This document shows, piece after piece, positions 1-10,560 of a stretch of DNA of 64,000 bases; positions within the stretch are counted from its first letter, which is position 1; every line of letters starts with the position of its first letter. The notes under the pieces are model-generated. The model was not told where the DNA came from. It made no database searches and saw nothing but the letters and a program-made list of their open reading frames with translations. The stretch is from Vanessa cardui (Eukaryota; Arthropoda; Insecta; Lepidoptera; Nymphalidae), in NCBI RefSeq assembly GCF_905220365.1, contig NC_061138.1:6463814-6527813 (forward strand), given 5' to 3'. A program made the position numbers and the translations under genes.

Positions 1-116
1 GTTACAATATTTTGTTATTTATAGGTTTTACACAACAAAATTAATGAGATATTATGTAGACAATGTATCATGAATAATGACGATCGCGTGTAATGGAGTT
101 ACAATTTATATATACT

Positions 117-288
117 TACCGGTGGTAGGTATTGTGCAGGGCCGTCTGGGTGTGTACAACCCACAGACCAGTTATTCTTCTACAAAACAACAGTAAATAG
201 TATTGTTGTCTTCCGGTTTGTATGCTGATTAAGCCAGTAAAATTACAGACAAATTCTACAACATGACATATCCCTTAGTTGGTAGAAA
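117..288 (+). repeat. Diverged copy of the CACTTGGTGGTA lepidopteran SINE-like repeat
   Basis: The stretch reads 'ggtggtaggtattgtgcagggccgtctgggt', then 'aaacaacagtaaatagtattgttgt', 'ttccggttt' and 'gacatatcccttagtt' with gaps between. These appear in the same order as in the better copy at 54780-55060. Many substitutions and small deletions make this an old fragment. The family name is not certain to me; I recognise it as a very common butterfly/moth interspersed repeat. Confidence 0.7.
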
Positions 289-1699
289 TAGGATCTGAAA
301 GAAGTTTTTTTTTATATATTACGGTGGCACCGTGTCTACGGACAAAGTTCCTTTTTACGACTTACTCGTCTGTCAATATCTAGGATACCCATAAAGCAGT
401 CCGCACCAAATTTATTAATCCTATTATGTAAGTGTATGCGTGTATCCGTATGTAGTCCCAAATGATCTCAATATAAAATTTTATACCAATTGTGTACTGA
501 AGTTTAACGCTCAACACCTCATGGTCAACCCTTAAAACGCAAGCAAAGCCGCGGACGACAACTAGTAAACTTTAAATTAAAGTTAGTTTGTTTATTACGT
601 CTTAATACTAAACCGATCATTGTAGATTTTTTTCGTTTACGTTGTCACAGAAAAGAACATAGGGTAGCTAAAACCTAACATGACACCCCCCACCCACTAA
701 CGCCCTTACACGCGTCTGAAAACTATTTTATTATATTTGTCTTAAATCGGTGCATTACGTAATGTATATATAATACCGCTAATAAATATAAATCCAAAAA
801 AGGGGCCTGAAATATGTACGACACGTCTACAGTTTACACATCTATTTTACAAAAGGGAAGTCGTTGGTTTACTGTTCTCTCACTTCCTGTATGATTAATA
901 AACAACTACGATTGTATCCCTTCGAGTCCCTACTACCATGCGTGTCTGTATCTAATTAGGAACAATACGTACGTACACATGATACACAAAGAATACCAAG
1001 CGTTGTAGGGAACGTAATGACTCAATGACAGAAACAATGTTACCATAGCAATCTATTTAAAAAAAACAACAAATTTGAAATGTTGAAATGTATTATTTTT
1101 CTCACTTTAATTTCCATAACCGTTTAATATTATGAAAAATTTCAAAATTTAGTATATTTTGAAAAATGTACAATTTATTTGACAGCTCCTTTCTTTTCCT
1201 ATCTTCCACTTCATCTAGCAAAATTACAGTATATTGGAAAATTTTATTTAACACTCGATCCCTGTTTTGAAATATTATATATTAATATTTACTATTTATA
1301 TTGTTTACATAAATTGAGCTCTTGAAAAAAAGTAACGTGCCTTATCAACAAATTTATCTCACCCAATAAACCAAGTAAATACCAAATCAAGGAATATAAA
1401 ACTACACATTATAATCACGACAACAGACATTTATTTTAATAATCCCTTTAATAATCCCTATATTTTAAGGCGAAACGTCGCTTGGGTAGGGCTCACATTA
1501 GATCTAATAAACCCAAGATTTGTGAGGCTTAATTACAAAAAAGGACCACACAGGCAGATCCCGAGTCGTTTATCTCGACCGATACTTATTACGAAACAGA
1601 TAGAACAATCGCTTGCGACTAGAAGAGTAAGGACGTGAATTTATTGTAAATCCGAGCTCGCGTCGTTTGTGATAGCCGACGCCGATTCTTAGGTCTTAT
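289..1699. other. AT-rich sequence with one LINE-like tail fragment; no gene seen
   Basis: At about 525-565 the string 'aaaacgcaagcaaagccgcgg' resembles the inverted head of the common lepidopteran element whose + strand has 'ccgcggctttgcttgcg'. The same phrase recurs at about 18855-18880. The rest has no open frame worth naming, no tandem array and no RNA gene that I can see. Confidence 0.5.
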
Positions 1700-1704
1700 A
1701 TAAA

Positions 1705-1965
1705 AACTAGCGAACTACCCCGGCTTCGCACGGTTACAATGCTGATACTAAATATACTACAGAATATATATATTACAATATTTACATTTTTTCAGTCATT
1801 TTTTACTATATGGTGCATGTGCCTACCTCTTGAATCAATCTACCTAATAAAAAAACGCATTAAAATCCGCTGTGTAATTTAATTTAATAAATAAGCATTC
1901 ATAGGGACAGACTGTGGTAAGCGACTTTGATTTATACAATGTAAAGATAAAAAACTATATGCTAC
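1705..1965 (+). repeat. CCCCGGCTTCGCACGG repeat, diverged copy
   Basis: It starts at 'ctaccccggcttcgcacgg', runs through 'caatgctgatactaaatatactacagaat' and 'cgcattaaaatccgctgtg', and ends around 'agcgactttgatttatacaatgta'. The same landmarks in the same order occur at 22240-22490, inverted at 5788-6033, inverted at 43145-43412, and at 55985-56280. No coding capacity is visible. Confidence 0.75.
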
Positions 1966-3767
1966 TTGGACTTTTAGTATCAAAGTTCTAGCAAATATAA
2001 TAATGAAATCTTATATAACATCTGAAATAGTACTGGTGTCGCTAGATTTGTTCATACAGGTCATAAAAATATTATTGCTTTAAAAGAAAACTAGAAAGAC
2101 TTTATATAGGAACAAAGAAAGAAAGAATATCAATAAATAAACGATGAAATTTGATGGAGCTAGGGGAATTACGGGCATAAGGGACACACGAAATGTTCTA
2201 TCCCAAGGTTAATAATGATGATGAACATTGACAGTGAAAAAATTTGTTACCATTTTTCATTGTTCCAAAATCAATAGGCTTTGGCCTGTATTTCGGCTAG
2301 CAAGGCTTAATGCAACCAAATAGTTAAATTAATTTATATATAATTATTACGATTAATCAAAATGTACATTTATAAAAATCATGAAAAAGAAAAAACCTTC
2401 TGAAGTATTAAGTGTGACATCGTTAAAAGTTATACCTTCCTATTAGAGAAGAACTTACTAAAGTTTTCTAACTCTGGTATTCGAGCACTAGTATTATATT
2501 TATTATTTATTTATATGTAAAGATCCCTAGCACCTCTTAATAGAGATTAATATAGGAGGTTATATAATCAGTATAAACCCTAAAAAATATCATGTGGTGG
2601 AGACCTAGATTTGATTATTTAACTTTTTTTTTTATACTTTTGACTTTTTGTACTCAGAGAACACACGTACTGTCATAATATAATATATATATAAGGCAAA
2701 TGTAATGGGGCTTCGCCCTTGGTTTCATCGATAAAGAAACCCAATGATTTAGCGATTTAGTTACACCCTCGTCTGTAACTTGAAAAAGATATCGATATAA
2801 CAAAAATAACTTTTAAGGGGAGTTTTGTAACTACGATATTGTTCCATCCCTAACGGGAACGTGAAAGTTATTTTTTCTATCAGAAATCGTGAAAGTTATT
2901 AATAAAACATTTGCTCTGCAATAACTTTTAAGAAAATTAATTTCAACTATATTTATAAGATTTATTACTCTCAAATATACCTCAAGAAAGTAGGATTTTG
3001 AAAAAAAAGGACTTGTTGTTCATTATTTTACAATATTAAATGTACACCGAAGGTTTTATACATTATGACATGACTGAGTAGAACCATCAAGAGTCTTAGT
3101 TACTCTTATCAACCGATTCAATTTCAATCAATTACTTAAAAAAATATTCTGGCTGCAAGTCAATAAACACAAACTCCTTTTTAACATCTTTATAATCTTG
3201 TTGTAAATAATACGCCCTGATCACTATGTTTTTATACAAAAGATTCAATTGAATTGACAATATTAGCATGAGCGGATTTTTTTTAAAGAAAATACTATAT
3301 GCCCATGGACGAATTTATTGACTAAGCGGAAAATTGTAAATATTCCTATTTTGTAGTTTCAATACCTGTGGGTTTTAGATCTGTCCACACATGTCCTAAA
3401 AACACTATAGCATCGGTTACGTTAAGATCTCTTATCTGTATAATCGCACATGACATTTGCAAAATAACCTTCGCATTTCTAGCACTTTAAAACTTAGAGA
3501 AGCATCCTTAGCAAAATGCATCACAAATACTTTTAACGTAGAAAGGTAGCTCATTGATAGATACAAAAAATAGAAAAGGACCTAAAATTGAGCCCCGTGG
3601 ACGTGGAAATATAACACTAAATACTTCATATGCTACAATTCTCCAAAGCATAAAAATATAATTACCCATTCCAAATTTAAATTAAGTTATAATAAAAAAA
3701 TACGTAAACAATTATAAAATTATTATAAAATCTATTAACAAAATATCACAAAAATATACCTTTAATA
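1966..3767. other. Unique-looking AT-rich sequence; nothing recognised
   Basis: There is no long open frame and no tandem repeat. A short segment near 2700-2900 has repeated phrases ('aacttttaag', 'cgtgaaagttatt') on both sides of a slightly GC-richer patch and may be a fragment of an unnamed repeat. I can support nothing more specific. Confidence 0.4.
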
Positions 3768-4845
3768 AAAAGAATCCCTAGGGGAGCGAGAATATCTCTA
3801 GCTAGATCTTTATCCATTGTACTTCAAAATTGTCTTTCTAATAGTAATTCGGCATGGCAAAATCTTTTTACGTTTTCTTTTAAATTTTTTCTGTCGATAA
3901 AGCCAAAAATGATCCTTATCGACCAAATTAAAACAAAATAGTTCATTTGATAACCAAATTTCAATTCCAAAATACTTATCACGACCTCAAAAATTTGATT
4001 TAAAGAAAAATGTTGAGAATAAAGCAATGGATGGAGATTTTAAGAATGCAGCTCGCATTCTTTTTTCTAGCGATACCATCGCACCTTTTAATGATATAAC
4101 GTTAGAATCCTTGCAAGAAAAGCATCCTTTACAATTATGCTTCCGCCCCCGCCTACACAGAATAATTTTTTACAGGTTAAGGATGAAGATACCTATGCCG
4201 CCATTATGTCATTATCTAGCGGGTCTGCTAGTGGCATTGATGGTATCACTCCACAACATCTTAAAGATCTTGTGAGTGCCTCGGCCGGTGACGCTGGCAG
4301 GGCCCTATTAAGTGACATAACTAATCTTTGCATCATCATCCTTTTTACCACATCTTTATGGTGCAAGACTTTGTGCCTTTAATAAAAAAGACGGAAGTAT
4401 CCGTCCAATAGCAATCGGGTCCACTTTTCGCCGTTTGGCATCTAAATTAGCATGTAGGCACATAGTCTCCACCCTAAAAACCAAATTTCAACCAATTCAA
4501 CTCGGTTTTGGAAGCAGAGGTGGTTGTGAAGCAGCAATATACTCTACTCGTACCTTTCTAAAAGGAAACGAGGCCGAGGTACTTCTGAAAGTTGATGTAA
4601 AGAATGCTTTTAACTCCTTAGATAAAGGAACCTTGCTTAACGAAGTCTTCTCTAATCTGCCTGAAATTTACACATACGTTTGGCAATGTTATAGTTTACC
4701 TTCCAAATTATTTTTTGGTGAAGATAGAATTCATTCTAATGTAGGCGTTCAGCAAGGAGATCCATTGGGTCCTGCTCTTTTTAGCTTAGGTATTCATAGT
4801 TGCAGTTCGAATTTAAAATCTGAATTAAACGTTTGGTATCTAGAT
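3768..4845 (+). pseudogene. Reverse transcriptase pseudogene, N-terminal part (fingers and motifs up to YLD)
   Basis: This is the first part of a decayed non-LTR-like reverse transcriptase. From about 3771 the frame reads IPRGARISLARS, a conserved pre-RT phrase in this family, then SAWQNLFTFSF. After frame disruptions it continues at 4137 with PPPPTQNNFL and GSASGIDGITPQHL. From about 4371 a clean frame carries the RT core: KKDGSIRPIAIG; LGFGSRGGCEAA; motif A with the first catalytic Asp (LLKVDVKNAFNSLD); and motif B (QQGDPLGPALF). The frame then reaches WYLD and is cut by an insert. At least two frameshifts (about 4128-4137 and about 4335-4370) precede the cut. The gene resumes at 6597-6600. 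RT identity is near certain. The clade assignment is inference; I did not find an apurinic endonuclease domain upstream. Confidence 0.9.
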
Positions 4846-5439
4846 AAATAAAATTTTAACAAAAAGAAAAACCGACTTCAAACAAAACACTAATTTAAAA
4901 CAAATGAATATGCACAAAAAAGTAATAAAAATAATTGCGTATTCAACATATTTTTTAGAGTCTTCCTAAGTTAAATGAAATGAAAAATATTAGACTACTT
5001 AAAAGTCGATTAACGATTATATCATGTAGTTATAGTTATTGGTATATTTGGAGCCGGTGTCAGCCACGGTGCCCTTGCCCCAACAATCAAAAGAAAGAAG
5101 CGATACGAGCCCCTTGATTCATCCAGTATATAATTGTGTAAAAGGTAATTTGTAAAAAACATATTTGTTAAAGTATTCTCGTATTGTTTTTTGATAGATA
5201 TACTGTAGGGTTTTATTGGCTGACACCGACTCCAAATATAACAATAATTATAACTACATGATATAATCGTTAATCGACTTTTAAGTAGTCTAATATTTTT
5301 CATTTCATTTAACTTAGGAAGACTCTAAAAAATATGTTGAATACGCAATTATATTTATTACTTTTTTGTGCATATTCATTTGTTTTAAATTAGTGTTTTG
5401 TTTGAAGTCGGTTTTTCTTTTTGTTAAAATTTTATTTAT
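4846..5439. repeat. Fold-back module with ~200 bp inverted arms (unit A)
   Basis: The left arm (4846 to about 5060) and right arm (about 5218-5439) are near-perfect reverse complements. The ends read 'aaataaaattttaac' and 'gttaaaattttattt'. Inward landmarks include aaccgacttcaaac against gtttgaagtcggtt, and 'agtcttcctaagttaaatg' against its complement. The 'ggagccggtgtcagccacgg' segment faces 'ggctgacaccgactcc'. The roughly 160-bp loop includes 'gcaagggcaccgt' in reverse. This is a typical MITE/fold-back architecture, and the same module lies at 22830-23424. Confidence 0.85.
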
Positions 5440-5787
5440 TTTTTGATATTAAGTGAAGCTGATGTTGACTAACAATTTTTTTTTAATATGGATAGATTAA
5501 GCGTTCCATTTATATGAGTCAGAAACTACTTCGAGGACAATTTCAAAGGAAACTTGCGAATAAAGCAAAAATAGACTTTCGAAAATGCGGATTTAATACG
5601 TCACGCGGCGTAAACTACAAGGATCCCTCGAAAGAGCTGTAATCGAACTCAGCAAAAAAACTTTGAAAAAGGCCAACTATATTTCGTACATCATATGACA
5701 TCACATCACATACACAAAATTTGATTAAAGATAGTAAGAAATTCTGCCCCATATCGCACCCTAACTGCGAGCCGTATAAGAGTTCCA

Positions 5788-6033
5788 TCACTACATAGTA
5801 TAAAACAAAGTCGCTTTCTCTGTCCCTATATCTTTAAATCTACGCAACGGATTTTGATGCGGTTTTTTTAAAAGATAGTGTGATTCAAGGGGAAGGTTTG
5901 TGTATATAATACATAAACAATATAGTAAAGAAACACTGATAATTTTAGAAGTTTGCGATGTGATGTCGTATATAAACAAATTCTGTAGTATATTTTGTAT
6001 CAGTATTGCACCCGTGCGAAGCCGGGGTGGGTA
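5788..6033 (-). repeat. CCCCGGCTTCGC repeat module (unit A, reversed)
   Basis: Read on the minus strand it begins at 'agctacccaccccggcttcgc'. It continues through 'gtgcaatactgatac', 'aaccttccccttgaatcac' and 'aaaaccgcatcaaaatccg', and ends at 'agcgactttgttttatact'. It matches 22240-22490 closely. In this unit it lies between the fold-back module and the twin palindrome. Confidence 0.8.
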
Positions 6034-6101
6034 GCTAACTAGCTACCCACCCCGGCTCGATAGTCGAATATTATAATCAACTGATTATAATATTCGACTA
6101 T
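6020..6101. repeat. Two adjacent perfect palindromes, absent from sister unit B
   Basis: The first palindrome has 18-bp arms (6020-6037 and 6040-6057, agccgggg...). The second has 20-bp arms (6060-6079 and 6082-6101, atagtcgaata...). Each has the dinucleotide AC as its spacer. Unit B at the homologous place (22219-22258) has the two arm sequences once each, joined directly. Unit A therefore gained about 40 bp of inverted duplicate. Confidence 0.9.
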
Positions 6102-6420
6102 GATAATTACATAAACGTAACCACATTACGGAAGGTGACTCAAATATCCAAATAACCTATAAATAAAAGATTCGACCGAGTATCGCTAACGTGCTCCTCA
6201 GAATTGTTCCGTTCCCTTCCGTTCCGTTACTTTGTCATGGATCCTGTGCTCAGAACCTTACCAAACTTTCACCAAATTACCCTTGAAGTATATATTTTAT
6301 AATAAAAAAAGAATTATCAAAATTGGTTAACTTGATTTTCAGTTATTCACCTATTTGTCGCGCATATACATAATGCAAATTTAAGACTTATGTCGTTTTC
6401 ACATGGATACCATCATCGGA

Positions 6421-6521
6421 TAAAAAAATAAAAAAAAATGGGACCCCACGGGAAGCACTACCTTTCAAACAAAAAAAAAATTATCAAAATCGGTCCACCC
6501 AGTGAAAAGTTATGAGGTAAC

Positions 6522-6558
<37 letters not shown>

Positions 6559-6596
6559 AAGAGAAATTGAAAACCTCCTCCTTTTGGAAGTCGGTT
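6421..6596. repeat. Low-complexity A-rich end of unit A
   Basis: Two A-runs, including about 30 consecutive A residues ending near 6556, surround 'gggaccccacgggaagcactacctttcaaac'. The segment ends in the terminal phrase cctcctccttttgg + aagtcggtt. The 'ggtccaccc...aaaagttatgaggtaac' wording is a familiar lepidopteran repeat end. The mirror segment in unit B is 21733-21905. Confidence 0.75.
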
Positions 6597-8088
6597 GATG
6601 ATGGAACTATAGGAGGTAAAGTAGATGACGTTATTGAAGATTTAATTAAAATTAAAGAACAATTTGATAAAATTGGTCTTAAATTGAATTTTTCAAAATG
6701 TGCAATTTTTTCCACTGACAATTTAACTCACAAAAATATTAGTTTGGCAATAGATAAATTTAATAAAATTGCACCTAACATAAAAATTCTTCATAAAGAT
6801 ACACTTTGCCTCCTTAGTGCACCACTATTTGATGAGGGCATAGAGCCTATTCTTAACGAAAAAATTTAAATATTTTCGGACAATTTTGACAGACTGGGCA
6901 TTTTAAATTCTCATATAGCTTATACAATCTTAAAACATTGCCTTTTTGTTTCAAAATTAATGTATATTCTACGTGCGAGCCCAATCTGGAAATATCCTAG
7001 TCTTACCAATCAAATCGATGCCACCCTTAAAAAAGCTTTAGAAAAAATTCTAAATTTATCTCTTGATGAATATTCTTGGACTCAAGCTACACTTCCCATT
7101 CGTTTTGGTGGCATCGGCGTGAGAAAAATATCAAGTATTGCCCTCCCGGCCTTTCTCTCTTCTGTACATAGCATTTCAGACCTTTGTTCAGAAATTTTAA
7201 AATCAAAATCTGTAAAAATCATGAATGTTACTGAGGCGATAGAGACCTGGAAGGTAAAGTACCCTAATGATGATATCCCTAAGGAAGTTACAAAACAAAA
7301 ACTTTGGGATTCTTCATTGGTTCACGCTACACTACACAGTTTGACACAAAATTTAACAAGTGCTCAAGACCGTGCCAGGCTTCTAGCTTTATCATCTAAA
7401 GAGTCTAGCCACTGGTTGAATTCATTACCCTCTAAAAATCTTGTGACACTTTTAGATAATGAATGTTTTCGCATATCGATTGGTCTCCGGCTGAGAACAC
7501 CTCTGTGTTCTGAACACAGATGCCCGTGTGGAAAGGAGGTAGACTCTTTCGGTTTACATGGTCTCTCTTGCCCAAGGAGTTCAGGTAGGCTTTTCCGCCA
7601 CGGTTCTCTTAATGACATAATAAAAAGGGCTCTTGCCACCATCGACGTTCCTGCTCTTACTGAGCGTCGTGGAATTAGTCGTGATGATGGTAAGAGACCC
7701 GATGGATTAACATTGGTTCCCTGGGAACGAGGTCGGGCCCTTGTGTGGGACGCTACATGTGTTGACACGTTGGCCCCATCTCATATCCGAGAAACAATGT
7801 TAAGAGCCGGTGCCGCTGCGGAGAAAGCTGAAGCCAAAAAAATAACTAAATATTCGTGTATTATATCTAAATACTTTTTTTGTTCCATTTGCTGTCGAAA
7901 CGCTTGGCCCTTGGAGTAGTGGTGCAAAAAGCTTCATCAAAAGTATAACACCTCGCCTCATTGCCTCCACTGGTGACAGGAGGGCTGGTTCGTTTTTTGC
8001 CCAGAGGATCGGAATTGCGATTCAACGGGGAAATGCTGCTAGCATTCTTGCCACCATTCCACGCGGTCAGGATTTATACAGTAAGTAG
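6597..8088 (+). pseudogene. Reverse transcriptase pseudogene, C-terminal part (motif C, thumb, CPCG zinc motif, nuclease-like tail)
   Basis: This continues the RT after the insert. It opens with DDGTIGGKVDDV (motif C), then IGLKLNFSKCAIF. There is an in-frame stop at 6867-6869. The frame then runs on through FVSKLMYILRASP and a long intact stretch, 6960 to about 7850. That stretch carries WTQATLPIRFGGIGVR, a cysteine cluster (CSEHRCPCG, then HGLSC), the phrase DDGKRPDGLTLVPWERGRAL, and VWDATCVDTLA. A frameshift near 7870 moves the tail into another frame (FVPFAVETLGPWSSGA...), which ends at a TAG at 8086-8088. The CCHC-like cluster followed by R-P-D and a later acidic residue resembles the restriction-like endonuclease ends of R2-type elements. 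That comparison is inference. Interrupted by insertion, stop and frameshift, it cannot make a working enzyme. Confidence 0.92.
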
Positions 8089-9524
8089 TTTTAGTTCATA
8101 TTTGTATATATATATATATATTTAAGCATTTAATGTTGTTAATTCTTATGTTAATAAAGATAATTCCTGTAAACAATATGATGATGAGCATTACCCCATA
8201 ATGTAAACATTACTCTTACATTGAATCCTATAAGGAAACTTACTCACTTGCGTCAAAAATGTGTTATTGGTAGAGAAACTACAGTCTTATTTTTAAAAAA
8301 TGTCCTAAGTATAGTATTGTTCGTAACATAGATTCTTGTACAACTGAAGGCAGACTATCGTCACACGAGGATGTCATATCTGAGAATGTCTATAATATAT
8401 CTATACCTGTAGTTGATATAAGTTTTACTAGTTAATGAGTTATTATGATGATAATATGATTATTACTGATAATTATTCCACTTCTACTGACGTTATTTAT
8501 TGTGAAACGCTCTTCATATTTAAGAAAAACACCAGTTCTCATCCTCATGGAATCGACAATTAGTTTAACAATCATAAGACAAAATATTACAAAAGATTGT
8601 CAGCAGATAATCCATGTAGTTCTTAATACATATTACTTCGTAATCACTATTACACAATACTTACATCTATTAGATTACGAATTATCCCATTGAAGATAAG
8701 GATATCTCATTGTCACAAAGAAGGATCTGTGTCCTATGTCCTTGTCTCGTGCATGCTAAAACTACTAATACCTACCACTTCGAAAGTATCCATTTTACTT
8801 CCTGGTTTTCTTGTAAGATTGATGATCAAGTTTGTCTTGAGATTGTCTCTGCAAGTGTGTGCGTTGCTTTTAAAGAATAATACATCAACGTCATTGGCAC
8901 TTAGGAATGTTTTCTTGGTTTAACCAAATGAATAAACTTTACATCTATTTTGGCCTTGGGCAAACATTGAATGAGCCTCGTTTCGTCTTCTGGATGGAGT
9001 CATAAATATTTTTAATGGCGTCAAGAGAAATAATTTATACAGTAAAGTTTGTTATAACATATTTTATAATTATAAGGCCGCGTTATAATTAACTCGTTAT
9101 TTGATTTTTCATAAAAGTAGCAGCTCGTTTATGTCTGATATGTCAGAAATAATAACCCATGTAAAATATTTTAATTAGTGAAACCAATGGATAAATCATT
9201 TGACTTGGTTTTATTTCACTTTTCTATCTACGAACTAAATATACTTTAAAATTCGGCTGTACGAATTTTTGAAATTTTTTTTTTTCCAAGTTTAACAATC
9301 GTGCACCTACAAATGATTTAGAATGTGGTTTTTACCAATAATAACATTAGCAGAAAGTCTTTCTAACGTTTCGTAAATACAAAAATTTATACAAGAAAAA
9401 GAAACGTGCTGTTTTTTAGCTCTACCAACTACTGAGCCTCGTCACTTGCACGCTCTCCAATGGTGGGTCACCTTTAGCTGTCACAGTTTTCTCATTACAA
9501 TAAATCTAAAAACCCTGGCACTAT
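8089..9524. other. Between two RT fragments; unrecognised, possibly decayed coding DNA
   Basis: It begins with the RT 3' flank, with a (TA)n run at about 8107-8121 and 'aataaag' at 8153. Two short open stretches at 8502-8693 and 8690-8923 read like eroded protein (for example SWFSCKIDDQVCLEIV in one frame), but I recognise no family. The position between two RT pieces suggests retroelement debris, though this is not demonstrated. Confidence 0.35.
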
Positions 9525-9740
9525 TCCACCACGGTTATCTTAATGGTACTCTAGCAAGCACCGGAATTTCTGTTCTTATTGAGCTCTCTGGAAGTCATGA
9601 CCTTGGCAAGAGATACTTTTGATTCATTTAATTTGGTTTCCTGAGAACCTGGGACGAACGGATCATGGGGTAGACATCATGTGTAGACACATTGACCTCA
9701 ACTGACGTCAGGAAAACAAATTTGTGAGCAGAAATTGCGA
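9525..9740 (+). pseudogene. Second, heavily degraded copy of the RT C-terminus
   Basis: From 'ccaccacggttatcttaatg' the DNA aligns by eye with 7598-7810 of the better copy (there 'cgccacggttctcttaatg'). Shared landmarks are 'ttctgttcttattgagc', 'ggcaagaga', 'ttggtttcctgagaac' and 'tgtgtagacacattgacc'. In one frame it reads TSCVDTLTSTDVRKTNL against ATCVDTLAPSHIRETML in the first copy. Several stops and indels make it clearly dead. It has the same orientation as the first copy, about 1.9 kb downstream of the homologous part. It is either an independent insertion or an old tandem duplicate. Confidence 0.8.
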
Positions 9741-10369
9741 GAGAAAATATACAAAGGAGCGCTTATATTTGTCTCTAATACCACGTTAAATATTAAAAAA
9801 TGATAGGAAATTATCAATATAGACGCTTTACACATCAAACGTAAACTATGTACAATAAAAATAGCAAATACCAAGAAAACTCACATAACACATGACATTA
9901 AAACAATTCAATGTTTTTTTAGGTCCATTTAAACATTTCTACAAAGAAACCGATTGTAACATCCGTCGCCATTATAGATAGGAAAGACGTCAGCAAGGCG
10001 AGACAGCAAAGATAAAGTCAGAAATACCACAACTTACTGCTACTGATTTGTTTTGACCAAATAACAAAGGGGATTTTTGTGTCTATACAATATACAATTT
10101 TATTAATAAATAGTACTATAATGGCTACAATTATTTTGAGATGATTTTTTTTGTAGTTTGTAAAAGTTTTTTGTTTCTTGTAAATTCATGTCGTTAAATA
10201 TTGGCCTTAACTTTAAAAAACGATACTTCTTACTGACATCGTATTATTATGCTTACTAATCTCGTACATTTATAAATTGTGTTGCAATATTTATGCATGG
10301 TTTCATATGAAGTCCATTCCAGGTATATATTCAGTGCATTGACATGCAACGACTTAAAAATAAAACCAT

Positions 10370-10560
10370 AGTGGTTACCTTGCTCGGACGGCCAAAATCA
10401 TCGGGTTGCTTGCGAATGCACCCGAACGGCAATCTTTACTCAACTCGGTCCGCCGCACTCGCCGCTCGTCTCCCGTCTCCCGCCCGCGAGCGTTCAGTAC
10501 GGAGGTGTCCGCGGGCGAGGCGGCACGTGCGGTGCACGCCTCGCTACATTGTATTGTTTT
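10370..10560 (+). promoter_or_regulatory. CpG-rich island with initiator and DPE-like motif
   Basis: In a window of roughly one-third GC this stretch is strikingly GC and CpG rich ('ccgccgcactcgccgctcg', 'cccgcccgcgagcg'). It holds an arthropod initiator TCAGT at 10494-10498 (A+1 at 10496). At exactly +28 to +33 (10523-10528) it has GCACGT, five of six matches to the RGWYVT downstream promoter element. The DPE overlaps an E-box CACGTG. There is no TATA box at -30. A strong splice donor lies 436 nt downstream. Motif matches are seen in the sequence; promoter activity is inferred. Confidence 0.5.

Larger units (their letters stand above)
4846..6596. mobile_element. Composite insert, unit A, splitting the RT YLDD motif
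   Basis: This 1.75 kb block separates the Leu/first Asp (4843-4845) from the second Asp (6597-6602) of the RT catalytic motif. Its sister copy is at 21733-23424 in opposite orientation and shares both ends. One end reads 'aaataaaattttaacaaaa' followed by aaccgacttc. The other reads 'cctcctccttttgg' followed by aagtcggtt. Inside, in order, are a fold-back module (4846-5439), a linker, a reversed CCCCGGCTTCGC module (5788-6033), a twin palindrome, and a purine-rich tract (6421-6596). It has no credible ORF, so it is non-autonomous. A GAT trinucleotide lies on each side of the insert, so any target duplication is at most 3 bp. It is not necessary to assume one. Confidence 0.85.

Noticed and set aside
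4846..5439. CRISPR-like or tandem array in the fold-back region
   Set aside because: There are only two arms in inverted orientation, no direct repeats with spacers, and the genome is clearly insect.
7364..7768. 134-codon minus-strand ORF opposite the RT C-terminus
   Set aside because: It is a shadow of the true plus-strand RT frame, which carries the recognisable motifs.
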